Positions 24,928 through 33,044 of a DNA stretch of 64,000 bases are shown piece after piece. The DNA is taken from NCBI RefSeq assembly GCF_003730295.1, contig NZ_QTSZ01000041.1:62001-126000 (forward strand). Direction: 5' to 3'. A program made the translations under genes and the position numbers. The notes beneath the pieces were generated by a model that was given only the letters and a program-made list of their open reading frames with translations, was not told the DNA's origin and ran no database searches. The stretch's first letter is position 1; every line of letters starts with the position of its first letter. This DNA is from Ornithinibacillus gellani. Lineage in GTDB: Bacteria > Bacillota > Bacilli > Bacillales > Amphibacillaceae.

Positions 24928-26418
24928 TCACGTTTTCATTTCGTTAAACACACCAACATAATATTTGATTTGTCCGGCGTGATTTTTTAAGGGGCTGATG
25001 GATAACCTTTCCAGGTAAACCTCACCATTTTTTCGTTTGTTCCAAATTTCCCCCTCCCAATGCCCTTGTTCCTCTATCGTTTTCCACATGGTCTCATAAA
25101 AGTGTTCGTCGTGCTTGCCAGATGATAATATCTCTGGGGTGCTGCCAATCACCTCATCCTTTGAATAGCCTGTCACTCGTGTAAAGGCTGGATTAATATT
25201 TTTGATAACCCCATCAAAGTCCGTCAGCATAATCCCTTCTGCTGTACTTTCAATAATTTTACGCTCGATACTGACCTGGTCCTGATAATACATGAAAATA
25301 ACTATCACAAAGCTTACAAGTGCAAGCTCTGATAATAGCATAAATGCAATCGCATGATGACCAGTTATGTTCGCTACGGCTGTCAATAACAAAGGCGGAA
25401 AAAAACCGCCCAATCCTCCCATCGCCGAAACAATTCCGTTTACAATCCCAGACTGTTTGGAAAAATATAGTGGAACAAGCTTAAAAATAGTACCATTACC
25501 GATTCCCACCGTTACCGCTACAGACAAGGCACCTACGGAATACCATGTTAAAGACGGTGAAAAGGACAATAATATCCCTGAAAATGCAATCCCAATAAAG
25601 GTAAACATTAGAATCACGAAGGCGTTAAATTTATCCGCAAGCTTACCACCAATCGGACGCATGAACGTAGCCAACACGATAAAACCAGCCGTCCGTACCC
25701 CTGCATCTACTGGATCCATATGAAAATTCGAGACTAGAAAGCTTGGCAAGAACACTGTAAAAGCTACAAACGAACCAAAAGTAATAAAATAAAATAAGCT
25801 CAAAAACCACAAAGTAGGATTACGATATACACTTTTGATTTGATCGCTCATCTTGACGCGAACTTTCTTTTCTTTCCGATCGCCAAACAAAAAATTTACA
25901 GCTGCAAACACAAGCATTAAAATGAGATAAAATCTAACCGTGTCTGCCCAGCCAACTGTTTTTGCCAACACAGGTGCTGCAAAGGTCGTTATGGCGGTAC
26001 CGACATTACCTACACCATAAATACCATTAATAAATCCATGCTTTTCCGGTGGGTAATACTTCGGAAGTGACGTAACCCCAATGGAGAAGGTTGCACCACC
26101 AACACCTAAAATCAGTCCACCAATTACCAGATCCATAAAGCTGGAGGCAACACTAATATAGAAGACTGGAAACAATAAAATAATGAAGCTGATAACAAAT
26201 ATAGTCCGAGCACCAAAACGATTGGTGTAAAAACCAATCGGTATCCGTAATAAGGAACCAAGTATGACCGGAATAGCCGTTACAAGTGATACTTGTCCCG
26301 CTGTTAAATCAATATCCTGCTGAATACTTGGCATTAACGAGGATATAAGCACCCATACCATAAATCCAGCAAACAAACTTGAGGTCTGTAGTGTTAATTG
26401 CAGGCCTGGTTTATTCAT
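24928..26418 (-). CDS. NarK/NasA-type nitrate-nitrite MFS transporter fused to a PAS domain
   Basis: Product of 496 residues. Residues 1-385 hold twelve membrane helices with the nitrate/nitrite porter signature: GATFSIGVTSLPKYYPPE, GIYGVGNVGTA and the second GNG-type motif (VTVGIGNGTIFKLVP). Residues about 388-496 form a PAS/PAC domain (STAEGIMLTDFDGVI, NPAFTRVTGYSKDEVIG, ending ISPLKNHAGQIKYYVGVF). Ordinary NarK or NasA proteins (about 390-420 aa) stop before this domain. No kinase or cyclase domain follows the PAS, so it probably regulates transport directly. Substrate is inferred from family. Confidence 0.8.
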   Translation of the reverse strand: MNKPGLQLTLQTSSLFAGFMVWVLISSLMPSIQQDIDLTAGQVSLVTAIPVILGSLLRIPIGFYTNRFGARTIFVISFIILLFPVFYISVASSFMDLVIGGLILGVGGATFSIGVTSLPKYYPPEKHGFINGIYGVGNVGTAITTFAAPVLAKTVGWADTVRFYLILMLVFAAVNFLFGDRKEKKVRVKMSDQIKSVYRNPTLWFLSLFYFITFGSFVAFTVFLPSFLVSNFHMDPVDAGVRTAGFIVLATFMRPIGGKLADKFNAFVILMFTFIGIAFSGILLSFSPSLTWYSVGALSVAVTVGIGNGTIFKLVPLYFSKQSGIVNGIVSAMGGLGGFFPPLLLTAVANITGHHAIAFMLLSELALVSFVIVIFMYYQDQVSIERKIIESTAEGIMLTDFDGVIKNINPAFTRVTGYSKDEVIGSTPEILSSGKHDEHFYETMWKTIEEQGHWEGEIWNKRKNGEVYLERLSISPLKNHAGQIKYYVGVFNEMKT

Positions 26419-26698
26419 TATCCATACTCCAATCTTTTTATTATAACTCTTTCACATTTAACTACTTTGTAAACCTGAATCATTGAAATTTTTAGAAAAA
26501 ACGATTTAAAAGTAGACCGCATGCTGTGACCTTATTAACTGCGCTTGAGCACAACATTCTGCTAAGCTTAAGTAGGAGTCTTTGTATAATTGTAGTCTGT
26601 AAAACTGGGTGATGTATGCGTTCGTGCTATATGTTCACTTTTAGAACTGGAATGAAGTATCTACGTACGTTGCATTTGCTTTCTGGAGGTTATGTTTC

Positions 26699-27169
26699 TT
26701 GAATAAATGGTTCTATTTTAATTTCATTTTGCTTTTTCTTGCGATTTGGAAAGTAGCTGGGAGAAATCCCGCTACGGATATGCAAGTATATATCGGTTTA
26801 GCCGGGCTTTGTTTCTTTCTGTTCAATTGGACGAGGCATGCGGTTTTTTCAACTATACGCACCGCTGCTAATCGCCAAACAAAAATAAAACTGGCCAATA
26901 TCTCGAAAAAAATCCTGCCTTTCCATCGCTGGATTGGTACAACCGCTCTTATTATTATCTTTATTCACGCCTTTTATGCCATACGTCTTTTTGGCTTTAA
27001 CCTGACATATCCAAAGCTTACAAGTGGCTTGATTGTTGGACTGGCACTGCTTGCGATGGTGATTACAGGCTGGTGGCGTTTATATTGGCCCGGGGGAAAA
27101 GTAAGGCAAGCACATATTTATATTGGGATTAGCATATTCTTTTTAGCCCTCCTACATATTCTTTTATAG
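26699..27169 (+). CDS. ferric reductase-like five-helix haem membrane protein
   Basis: Product of 156 residues with five predicted helices. Histidines 76/90 and 139/153 form two H-x13-H pairs on helices 3 and 5, the bis-haem spacing of the ferric reductase/NADPH oxidase/MsrQ membrane domain. It lacks the FAD and NAD domains, so a separate electron donor would be needed. TTG 26699 is chosen because TCTGGAGG lies nine bases upstream. Divergent from the nitrate-type transporter about 280 bases away. Confidence 0.65.
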   Translation: MNKWFYFNFILLFLAIWKVAGRNPATDMQVYIGLAGLCFFLFNWTRHAVFSTIRTAANRQTKIKLANISKKILPFHRWIGTTALIIIFIHAFYAIRLFGFNLTYPKLTSGLIVGLALLAMVITGWWRLYWPGGKVRQAHIYIGISIFFLALLHILL

Positions 27170-27196
27170 AAAGTGATATAGGAGGGCTGCTGTTCA

Positions 27197-27751
27197 TCAA
27201 TCCCCATCAACAAAGACGGTGAGTACTTTTGCACCTTCATTATCCACTGGAATGAATAAATGTGGTTTTGTACCTTTGAAATAGGCGGTATCCCCTTGAT
27301 TCATTAAATTGCTTTTGCCATCATAATAGAGATAAATGGAGCCTTCCAGTATGTAAATAAATTCATCCTCGGAATGGGTATAGGGTTCCTCCCGTAAGTT
27401 CGTGTCCTTTGGGGTGACATAAACGATGGTTGATTCAATCTTGGAAAAACGTGACCGTGCCAATAATTCATAGGAATACCCCATATCCTCATGCCCGACC
27501 AATGCTTGTCTTGTATCTTTTGGCTGTAGGACCATATCCGTTTCCGGTTGATCATCAATCACCCAGGAAAGTGGAATATCCAGGGCCTCACTTATTTTGG
27601 ATAATGTAGCAACAGCAGAAGCCGTTTGCCCATTCTCAATTTTGGACAGCATGCTTTTTGAAATGCCGCATATATCCGCTACCTGCTGTTGGGTTTGTTT
27701 ACGCTTTAATCTTGTTTGTTTTATTTTAATACCGATTTGTTGTAGATTAAT
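27197..27751 (-). CDS. XRE-cupin transcriptional regulator with a probable ATT start
   Basis: The conserved product should have about 184 residues: helix-turn-helix (about 8-65, QQQVADICGISKSMLSKIENG) and a C-terminal cupin (about 110-180) with HSEDEFIYILEG. The first ATG (27652) lies inside the recognition helix and would remove half the DNA-binding domain. The frame is open upstream to a TAA, without any in-frame ATG, GTG or TTG; the codon nine bases after AAGGAG is ATT (27749-27751), encoding the expected N-terminus (x-NLQQIGIKIKQ). PuuR-like regulators often control polyamine or amino-acid genes. Confidence 0.65.
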   Translation of the reverse strand: MNLQQIGIKIKQTRLKRKQTQQQVADICGISKSMLSKIENGQTASAVATLSKISEALDIPLSWVIDDQPETDMVLQPKDTRQALVGHEDMGYSYELLARSRFSKIESTIVYVTPKDTNLREEPYTHSEDEFIYILEGSIYLYYDGKSNLMNQGDTAYFKGTKPHLFIPVDNEGAKVLTVFVDGD

Positions 27752-27925
27752 CGAGTCTCTCTCCTTTCCAAGGAATCCACTATCACTTTAACGCGATAAT
27801 GTATAAATGTTTCGTGCTTTTATCATAATGCAGCAGGAAGATACCGTCAAGAATGGCATGAACCTTCCCGTGAACCGCTTAAATAACTGTCTCGCACTGT
27901 ATTCGTAGGTGCCATATCCTAGAAC

Positions 27926-27970
27926 AAAAAACCATTATTTTTCGAGTTAGGAAAAATAATGGCTTTTTTC
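27926..27970 (-). terminator. terminator after HMG-CoA lyase gene
   Basis: AAAAACCATTATTTTT pairs with AAAAATAATGGCTTTTTT; T-rich on either strand. Confidence 0.75.
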
Positions 27971-28014
27971 ATATTCATCTTGCCCAGCGGCACCATCTAT
28001 CTAGTTTACCCGCG

Positions 28015-28920
28015 CTACTCCTGTGCAACAGCATAGGCGAGTGACTTGCTAGGCAGAATCTTTCCCAATTTATTTTGAATAAAAATCGCTGCTTCTTGCA
28101 ATTTCTTATCATCAATACCTGTTTTAATTCCCAAGCCATGGAGCAGATAAAGAACATCATTTGTGGCCACATTGCCTGCTGCTCCCGGTGCATATGGACA
28201 GCCCCCTAATCCACCAATCGAACTATCAAAGCGATGGATTCCACATTCCATGGAAGTCATAATATTAGCTATGGCCATCCCGCGCGTATCGTGATAATGC
28301 ATAATGATCTTTTCTTTCGGTAATAGACGTAACATGGGATCAAGCAACGCCTCCACCTGTGATGGAACAGCTGTACCAATTGTATCGCCAAGGGAAATAT
28401 CGTCTACCCCATCATTTAGCAATTTCTCACATACCCGCATCACATCCGCAGGCTCTATTTTTCCTTCATATGGACAATCAAAAACAGTCGATACATAACC
28501 TGTTACATGTTTACCTGCCTGCTTTGCCTCCCGTATAACTTCACCAAGCACAGGGTATGTCTCCGCAATGCTCTTGTTAATATTCTTTTTATTATGGGTT
28601 TCACTTGCTGACATAAAGACAGATGCGCCATCTATCCCTGCCTCCAAAGCAAGCTCAAGCCCTTTCCTGTTGGGAATCAGTGCGGAATAACGGACACCAG
28701 GCTTGCGTTTAATCCGCTTGCCAACATCATGGGCGTCCGAAAGTGCTGGGACCCATTTGGGATGCACAAAGGAAGAATATTCAATTTCACTAACACCAGA
28801 TTCAGACAGCATATTGATCCAGTTTACTTTATCCTTCGTCGCCACCCACTGTTTCTCATTTTGCAGTCCATCTCTCGGACCTACTTCCTTAATCTGTACA
28901 TATTCCGGCCAACGTCCCAT
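28015..28920 (-). CDS. yngG: hydroxymethylglutaryl-CoA lyase
   Basis: TIM-barrel lyase of 301 residues that splits HMG-CoA to acetoacetate and acetyl-CoA at the end of leucine breakdown. It keeps EVGPRDGLQNE (11-21, metal and catalytic residues), SLGDTIGTA, HYHDTRGMA (metal ligands) and GLGGCPYAPGA with the catalytic Cys. ATG 28920 follows GGGAGGGAATGAA. Unlike the yngJIHGFE cluster of Bacillus it stands alone. A perfect cre site lies 28 bases upstream. Confidence 0.92.
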   Translation of the reverse strand: MGRWPEYVQIKEVGPRDGLQNEKQWVATKDKVNWINMLSESGVSEIEYSSFVHPKWVPALSDAHDVGKRIKRKPGVRYSALIPNRKGLELALEAGIDGASVFMSASETHNKKNINKSIAETYPVLGEVIREAKQAGKHVTGYVSTVFDCPYEGKIEPADVMRVCEKLLNDGVDDISLGDTIGTAVPSQVEALLDPMLRLLPKEKIIMHYHDTRGMAIANIMTSMECGIHRFDSSIGGLGGCPYAPGAAGNVATNDVLYLLHGLGIKTGIDDKKLQEAAIFIQNKLGKILPSKSLAYAVAQE

Positions 28921-28947
28921 TTCATTCCCTCCCAATAAAAATGATAT

Positions 28948-28963
28948 ATGAATGCGCTTTCAA
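28948..28963 (-). promoter_or_regulatory. cre site (CcpA) upstream of HMG-CoA lyase
   Basis: The minus strand reads TTGAAAGCGCATTCAT, a full match to WTGNAARCGNWWWCAW. It lies 28 bases before the start codon, where CcpA would block transcription. Confidence 0.75.
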
Positions 28964-29181
28964 GTGTGCTGTTTAGTTAAGGAAGTCCAGCCTTCTACCG
29001 CGTCCTTCCCATTTTTACTTTCGTCTATTCAATCCTGTTTATTTGCATTCAACATGGTTGAATACACTATATAATTGATTGGCTTGTCTTGTCAAGACAT
29101 CCACATTCTGGCTTCTGTCATGTATAACTGTTGGCTTGACCTCATATATTTGGATATATCGAATTTATTGGGGGTATCCAC

Positions 29182-29565
29182 ATGGAAGAAATTACAGAAG
29201 AAGCATTGGATCACTTCTACCATCTGCATGCACAGAAAAAAGAAATGGAACGAGAACTAAATACGATGAAGAAATCATTCCATCTTTTATTCGATCAGCA
29301 CGTTGGAAAAAATCAAAAAGGCGAACTGCAACGAGGTCGCTACAAGATTCAGCGCAGCATTCGAAAAGCCACCAGCTATGATCCTGAGCCCACTGTCAAA
29401 AGGCTGGAAGAGCTACAACTGGAAGACCTCGTTATACTTGAAAAGCGCCCAGATACAGATAAGCTTGCTGCTGCATTTGAAATTGGTCTTGTCGATCAGA
29501 AGGAATTTGCAGATTGTAAATCCGAACGTCAAACACAATCCATTGTTGTTCGTTTAATTGGGTAA
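29182..29565 (+). CDS. hypothetical charged helical protein
   Basis: Soluble product of 127 residues: an N-terminal helix rich in charged residues (about 1-40), a central basic stretch (GRYKIQRSIRKATSYDPEP) and a C-terminal part with LVDQKEFADC. ATG 29182 follows GGGGGT, and a very strong terminator follows. Not recognised; the sequence hints at a DNA- or phage-associated helper protein but nothing supports a function. Confidence 0.55.
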   Translation: MEEITEEALDHFYHLHAQKKEMERELNTMKKSFHLLFDQHVGKNQKGELQRGRYKIQRSIRKATSYDPEPTVKRLEELQLEDLVILEKRPDTDKLAAAFEIGLVDQKEFADCKSERQTQSIVVRLIG

Positions 29566-29579
29566 TCCACGCGAATAAA

Positions 29580-29620
29580 GGAATGGCTTGCTCGCAATTG
29601 CGAGCAAGCCATTCCGTTTT
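29580..29620. terminator. strong bidirectional terminator
   Basis: An 18-base arm, GGAATGGCTTGCTCGCAA, is followed directly by its perfect reverse complement, then a T-rich tract. It lies between convergent genes. Confidence 0.85.
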
Positions 29621-29915
29621 ATTCTTTTTTTAATTGTTGAACATGTTCATGGAATACAGCGATGAAATCCGCCGGGGACTCCTTTACAATGTACGAAAAC
29701 ACACCACGGTTGGTGTGAAGATAAAGCATGCCACCTTTATCGCCGACCTTACGAAAAGAAATATCTGTTACTGCATCAATGGAAAATTCCCGATGCTTCG
29801 ATTTTACTCGATCTGGATATAAATATAAACAACGCTTATCTTCCTCATCTGTTTGTTCAATACTTGTTACCTTCCGTTCCACCTTCACATACGGCTGCGA
29901 CGCTATCCAGCTCAT
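29619..29915 (-). CDS. small conserved hypothetical protein
   Basis: Product of 98 residues, mostly beta-strand with a final helix (SPADFIAVFHEHVQQL), a layout like bacterial PH-type domains (strands carrying RCLYLYPDRVKSKHREFSIDAV). ATG 29915 follows GAGGAGG at seven bases; the upstream frame has no such site. Monocistronic. Function unknown. Confidence 0.6.
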   Translation of the reverse strand: MSWIASQPYVKVERKVTSIEQTDEEDKRCLYLYPDRVKSKHREFSIDAVTDISFRKVGDKGGMLYLHTNRGVFSYIVKESPADFIAVFHEHVQQLKKE

Positions 29916-30071
29916 GGAAAACCTCCTCGTTTGACTGTTTCCGACACGATACATCCTTATGAAAGTGTAACAAAAAACACCAAGGAAACAAATCATTTAA
30001 GCGAATAACATGAGAAACTTTATATCCACCTCTCCACCATTCTTTGTTATACTTTGTTCAGGTGATTGATC

Positions 30072-30794
30072 ATGTATCTTAGAAAAATTTCATTAATTCA
30101 AGAGCGAATACCAGCTGAACGGTCCTTTCCTTTTACTATTCCGCTTATTCGCAACCTACAATCGATTGAACTGCAGCATGCCGTTACATTTTTTGTCGGG
30201 GAAAATGGCTCCGGAAAATCGACGTTACTGGAAGCAATTGCGGACAGATGTGATTTCAATACAGCAGGTGGCGGTCGCAGCAATACATATGAAGTCCATG
30301 CATCCAATTCTGATTTAGGCAAATACATTCGCCTTTCCTGGTTACCTAAAGTTACGAATGGGTTTTTCCTAAGGGCAGAATCCTTTTATCACTTTGCCAC
30401 ACATATTGACGAGGTGGATACAAGTGGCTTCCGAAATTACGGCGGAAAATCACTTCATCAACAATCCCATGGTGAGTCCTTTTTATCCTTGTTTTTACAT
30501 CGCTTTGAAGGAAAAGCCATCTACCTGTTGGATGAGCCGGAAGCCGCATTATCACCAGCAAAACAACTCACCTTTTTAAGAATTATCCATGACCTTGCTT
30601 CACATGGCAATGCACAGTTTATTATTGCAACCCATTCTCCAATTCTACTAGGCTATCCAGGCGCAAGCCTATTCAGCTTTGATGATGATCACATAAAAGA
30701 AATAGACTATGAAATGACCGACCATTATCAGCTGACAAAATACTTCATACAAAATAGAGAAAGCATGCTGGAAGAACTGTTTAAAGAGGAATGA
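30072..30794 (+). CDS. ABC-type/RecF-like AAA ATPase
   Basis: Product of 240 residues, a stand-alone ATPase of the AAA_15/AAA_21 (RecF/OLD-like) type. Walker A GENGSGKST lies near 43-51, the signature-like HGESFLSLF near 136, Walker B YLLDEPEAALSP near 155-166, and the switch His in IATHSP. ATG 30072 follows AGGTGA at six bases; TTG 30066 is an alternative. No membrane partner is linked, so transport is unlikely. Similar stand-alone ATPases in Bacillota are uncharacterised. Confidence 0.75.
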   Translation: MYLRKISLIQERIPAERSFPFTIPLIRNLQSIELQHAVTFFVGENGSGKSTLLEAIADRCDFNTAGGGRSNTYEVHASNSDLGKYIRLSWLPKVTNGFFLRAESFYHFATHIDEVDTSGFRNYGGKSLHQQSHGESFLSLFLHRFEGKAIYLLDEPEAALSPAKQLTFLRIIHDLASHGNAQFIIATHSPILLGYPGASLFSFDDDHIKEIDYEMTDHYQLTKYFIQNRESMLEELFKEE

Positions 30795-30851
30795 CCTCCT
30801 CCAAATCGGGGTGATTGTAAATCGTAATCTATGTAATGTGCTGTGCTGAAT

Positions 30852-30879
30852 GGTTGGAATCGAGCTGCCGATTCCAACC
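30852..30879. repeat. hairpin at the left side of 21-bp repeat element A
   Basis: GGTTGGAATCG and CGATTCCAACC form a perfect 11-bp stem around AGCTGC. It may also end transcription of the ATPase gene, though the T-tract is short. Confidence 0.6.
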
Positions 30880-30915
30880 TTTATTCGTATATTCCTGATT
30901 CTCTGCAGAAGTTGG

Positions 30916-31019
30916 GGCGCGAGTTCGACCCGATGGCGCGCGACTTTCGGCGTTCGGCGCGCAACTTGGCCTGTTGACGCGCGACTTTGGCTAGTTTGTC
31001 AGACTTGGCAGGTGATCCA
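30916..31019. repeat. 21-bp tandem repeat array A
   Basis: About five degenerate units beginning at 30916, 30937, 30958, 30978 and 30999, each starting CGCGCGA(C/G)TT and variable after that. Spacing is 21 bases, once 20. The array is GC-rich against AT-rich surroundings and matches array B at 51869. Confidence 0.8.
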
Positions 31020-31047
31020 TGATTTTGGTTTTTATTAAATGATGTTG

Positions 31048-31067
31048 AAATCGGCTTATGCCGATTT
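31048..31067. repeat. hairpin after array A
   Basis: AAATCGGC and GCCGATTT pair around TTAT. The same stem follows array B (52086-52107). Confidence 0.7.
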
Positions 31068-31079
31068 ACCTTCTTTTGG

Positions 31080-31184
31080 CATGCGATTTCTAGCCAAGGG
31101 TATACGACGTTCCAGCCAAGCCATGCGACTTCACATCATGGCCATGTCACATCCCCCAAACAAGTGACTCCCGCAAAAAGAATA
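31080..31184. repeat. second, more degenerate 21-bp array
   Basis: Five units at exact 21-base spacing (31080, 31101, 31122, 31143, 31164), the best preserved starting CATGCGA(C/T)TT. They look like decayed relatives of array A. The rest of the 485-base gap to the next gene shows no gene. Confidence 0.5.
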
Positions 31185-31280
31185 GTAGGAGCTCGTTTAA
31201 GCATGACCTTACGCAATCAGCTTCCACCGCCTCTACTAAGTAATGGCCCTTTTCTAGTCAAAAAAATAACCCGGTTTGGG

Positions 31281-32042
31281 TTATGACTGTGTCTTAGCTG
31301 TATGCTGTTTTTTCTTTGGTGGACTCATGATGATTTCAATTGGTTCGTCCGACTTGGTGAGTAGTTTATACACGTAAGCGGCTGTTACACTATAGCTGCC
31401 TTCCACCTTTTCAACCAAATGACTGGTTCGTTCAAATACAATAGAACGAAGATTGGTTAGCTGGCGTACCACTTTTTCCAATGTGGCCTCCTGATTTTCC
31501 AACCGCTCCAATACGTCTTCCTGGTGGCTTTTATGAGCTGTTAAGCCTGTTGCCATTTCTTGTTGCTGTGTGGTTAATTGTTCGATCTTTTCAATAAGCT
31601 GTTGATTGGATGTCTCCATCTGTTTGAGCTGTTTGCTCGTTTCCGCTTGTGTTTGCAGTAGTCCTTTTAGCTGTTGCTCCATTGCCTCGTGTCCCGTATC
31701 CTGTTGTTCGATATGATGTTTCATCTGTTGCTGATACGCTGATATATGCTGTAGGTGTTCATTATTTTTCTGTTCCATTATTTCCTGTTTGGATTTCATT
31801 TCCAATAGGCGCTTAAGTTGATGATTGGCTTCCTGCCAGTTCCCACGCTGCTCACTTAATTGCTGCAGCTGTTGCTGCTTTAATTGATGATGCGCTAAGA
31901 CCAAGCTGCGATTTGTATCCTTTTGTTCCTTCAGGAGGTCTGCGAGGTAATTACTGTGAAAGAAACGCTGATTCGATGTCGGGATGCTGTTATGATTTCT
32001 ATATAATCCCTCATGTGCTTTCGCGTTCATGTACAGACCCAT
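31281..32042 (-). CDS. glutamine-rich coiled-coil protein
   Basis: Product of 253 residues. Residues about 35-200 are a long coiled coil rich in Gln, Glu, His and Lys (for example LKQQQLQQLSEQ, EMEQQLKGLLQ). A short globular C-terminal part follows (SVTAAYVYKLLTKSDEPIEIIM) and a basic tail. No signal peptide. I use ATG 32042, with AAGGGGG 11 bases upstream; ATG 32066 has no good site. Function unknown; possibly structural or spore-related. Confidence 0.6.
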   Translation of the reverse strand: MGLYMNAKAHEGLYRNHNSIPTSNQRFFHSNYLADLLKEQKDTNRSLVLAHHQLKQQQLQQLSEQRGNWQEANHQLKRLLEMKSKQEIMEQKNNEHLQHISAYQQQMKHHIEQQDTGHEAMEQQLKGLLQTQAETSKQLKQMETSNQQLIEKIEQLTTQQQEMATGLTAHKSHQEDVLERLENQEATLEKVVRQLTNLRSIVFERTSHLVEKVEGSYSVTAAYVYKLLTKSDEPIEIIMSPPKKKQHTAKTQS

Positions 32043-32109
32043 AGTAGATGCAACCCCCTTTTTCATATGATTGCTTTATCGTATGCAAACAGCGATAGGA
32101 TGGTACACA

Positions 32110-32637
32110 CTAGCAGCGCTTTGCGTAGATGCGCTTTACAAATGCTTCCTTGCTGTCTGTATAAGCTTTGATATTATTGTTTGTTTCCTTAACAGAGAAT
32201 TGTTTCAACTGTTCATAAGCCTTTCGAGCTGCCTCATTTTCATTTAAATAATCCCGAAAAAACAATAAGTTATTCCAAAGGGCACTATTTTTCACTACCA
32301 TATGGGCGACGTGGGTTTTGGTTTGGTAGGTGGAATCCGTAAATTTCGCAAAAACAATTTCCTGTTCACGCTGGACACGCAGTCTTAAAAACCCTGCTTG
32401 TCGCAGCCCCCTTTCCAATTCCTTATCAAGCATATCGACCTGCTCTACCCCAATTAAGAGATCAATCATCGGTTTCGCCCATATTCCTGCAATGGCTGTG
32501 CTACCAATATGCTCTATTTGCTCTCGTTCAAGTTGGGTAAGCTCCCTGATGCACTTTTTCGTCTGTTCAAATTCATACCGCCACACGGGATCATATGGCA
32601 CAAGCCTAACCTCGTCTCGCTTCAATCCTAATTCCAT
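32110..32637 (-). CDS. GrpB/UPF0157 family protein
   Basis: Product of 175 residues of the GrpB (UPF0157) branch of the nucleotidyltransferase superfamily. Seen are VPYDPVWRYEFEQTK at the N-terminus, the core EHIGSTAIAGIWAKPMIDLLIGV (about 42-64, GS motif followed by the D-x-D/E strand) and H110 in VAHMVV. Activity is not established for the family. Same strand as the coiled-coil gene downstream. Confidence 0.85.
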   Translation of the reverse strand: MELGLKRDEVRLVPYDPVWRYEFEQTKKCIRELTQLEREQIEHIGSTAIAGIWAKPMIDLLIGVEQVDMLDKELERGLRQAGFLRLRVQREQEIVFAKFTDSTYQTKTHVAHMVVKNSALWNNLLFFRDYLNENEAARKAYEQLKQFSVKETNNNIKAYTDSKEAFVKRIYAKRC

Positions 32638-32721
32638 TACTTAGCCCCCTACACCTTGGTCTCCTTATCCTATCGCATATCACACTCGAATCATAGTCAG
32701 TAAATTCACCTTTTTCAGTGT

Positions 32722-32806
32722 TATAATAGATATAGAAAATAATCACCCCATAGCATGATACATACATGTACCCACCCCCATTCTGAAAATGAATGGGGGT
32801 GTTTTT
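32722..32806 (+). ncRNA. possible short transcript or attenuator ahead of potABCD
   Basis: An extended -10 (TGTTATAAT, TATAAT at 32722-32727) is followed about 45 bases later by a textbook terminator: CACCCCCATTC (32773-32783) pairs with GAATGGGGGTG (32791-32801), then five T. No + strand gene lies before it, so it would end a transcript of about 70 nt. CACCCCAT at 32744-32751 could pair with the terminator's 3' arm instead, giving an alternative fold. No good -35 was found. Confidence 0.4.
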
Positions 32807-32878
32807 GGTATCGATATTTCCACCAATTTCTTCCGTGAATTTTTTATAAAAAAAGCTATCATTTTTTTCAGATTCAGT

Positions 32879-32945
32879 TATAATTATTCCGATACAAAAT
32901 AACAGATGTAGACAGGGCAGGATTTGTCTGTTCTACGCCATCTGT
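32879..32945 (+). promoter_or_regulatory. potABCD promoter region and structured leader
   Basis: TATAAT at 32879-32884 is a candidate -10, with a weak -35. Downstream ACAGATG (32902-32908) pairs with CATCTGT (32939-32945), with inner AGACAG/CTGTTCT pairing, giving a leader hairpin about 100 bases before potA. Confidence 0.4.
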
Positions 32946-33044
32946 ATTCATGAACAAAATGCAGCATTATATTCATTTGCATTGCTACTAAAAAACAGGG
33001 TATGGGAATACTAAACATACCGTCCATATATAAAGGAGGTTCTT

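Noticed and set aside
26487-26501. CodY box upstream of the MFS-PAS gene
   Set aside because: Three mismatches to AATTTTCWGAAAATT in AT-rich DNA; not strong enough to list.
27146-27187. GCCCTCCTA/TAGGAGGGC hairpin as a terminator between convergent genes
   Set aside because: The stem is good but no T-tract follows on either strand and it overlaps coding sequence.
30916-31019. CRISPR array at the GC-rich repeats (also 51869-52036)
   Set aside because: Period is 21 bases with no constant-length unique spacers between conserved repeats, and no cas gene is present.
32879-32893. PerR box (TTATAATTATT...) upstream of potA
   Set aside because: Only the first 11 of 15 positions match; better explained as a -10 element in AT-rich DNA.
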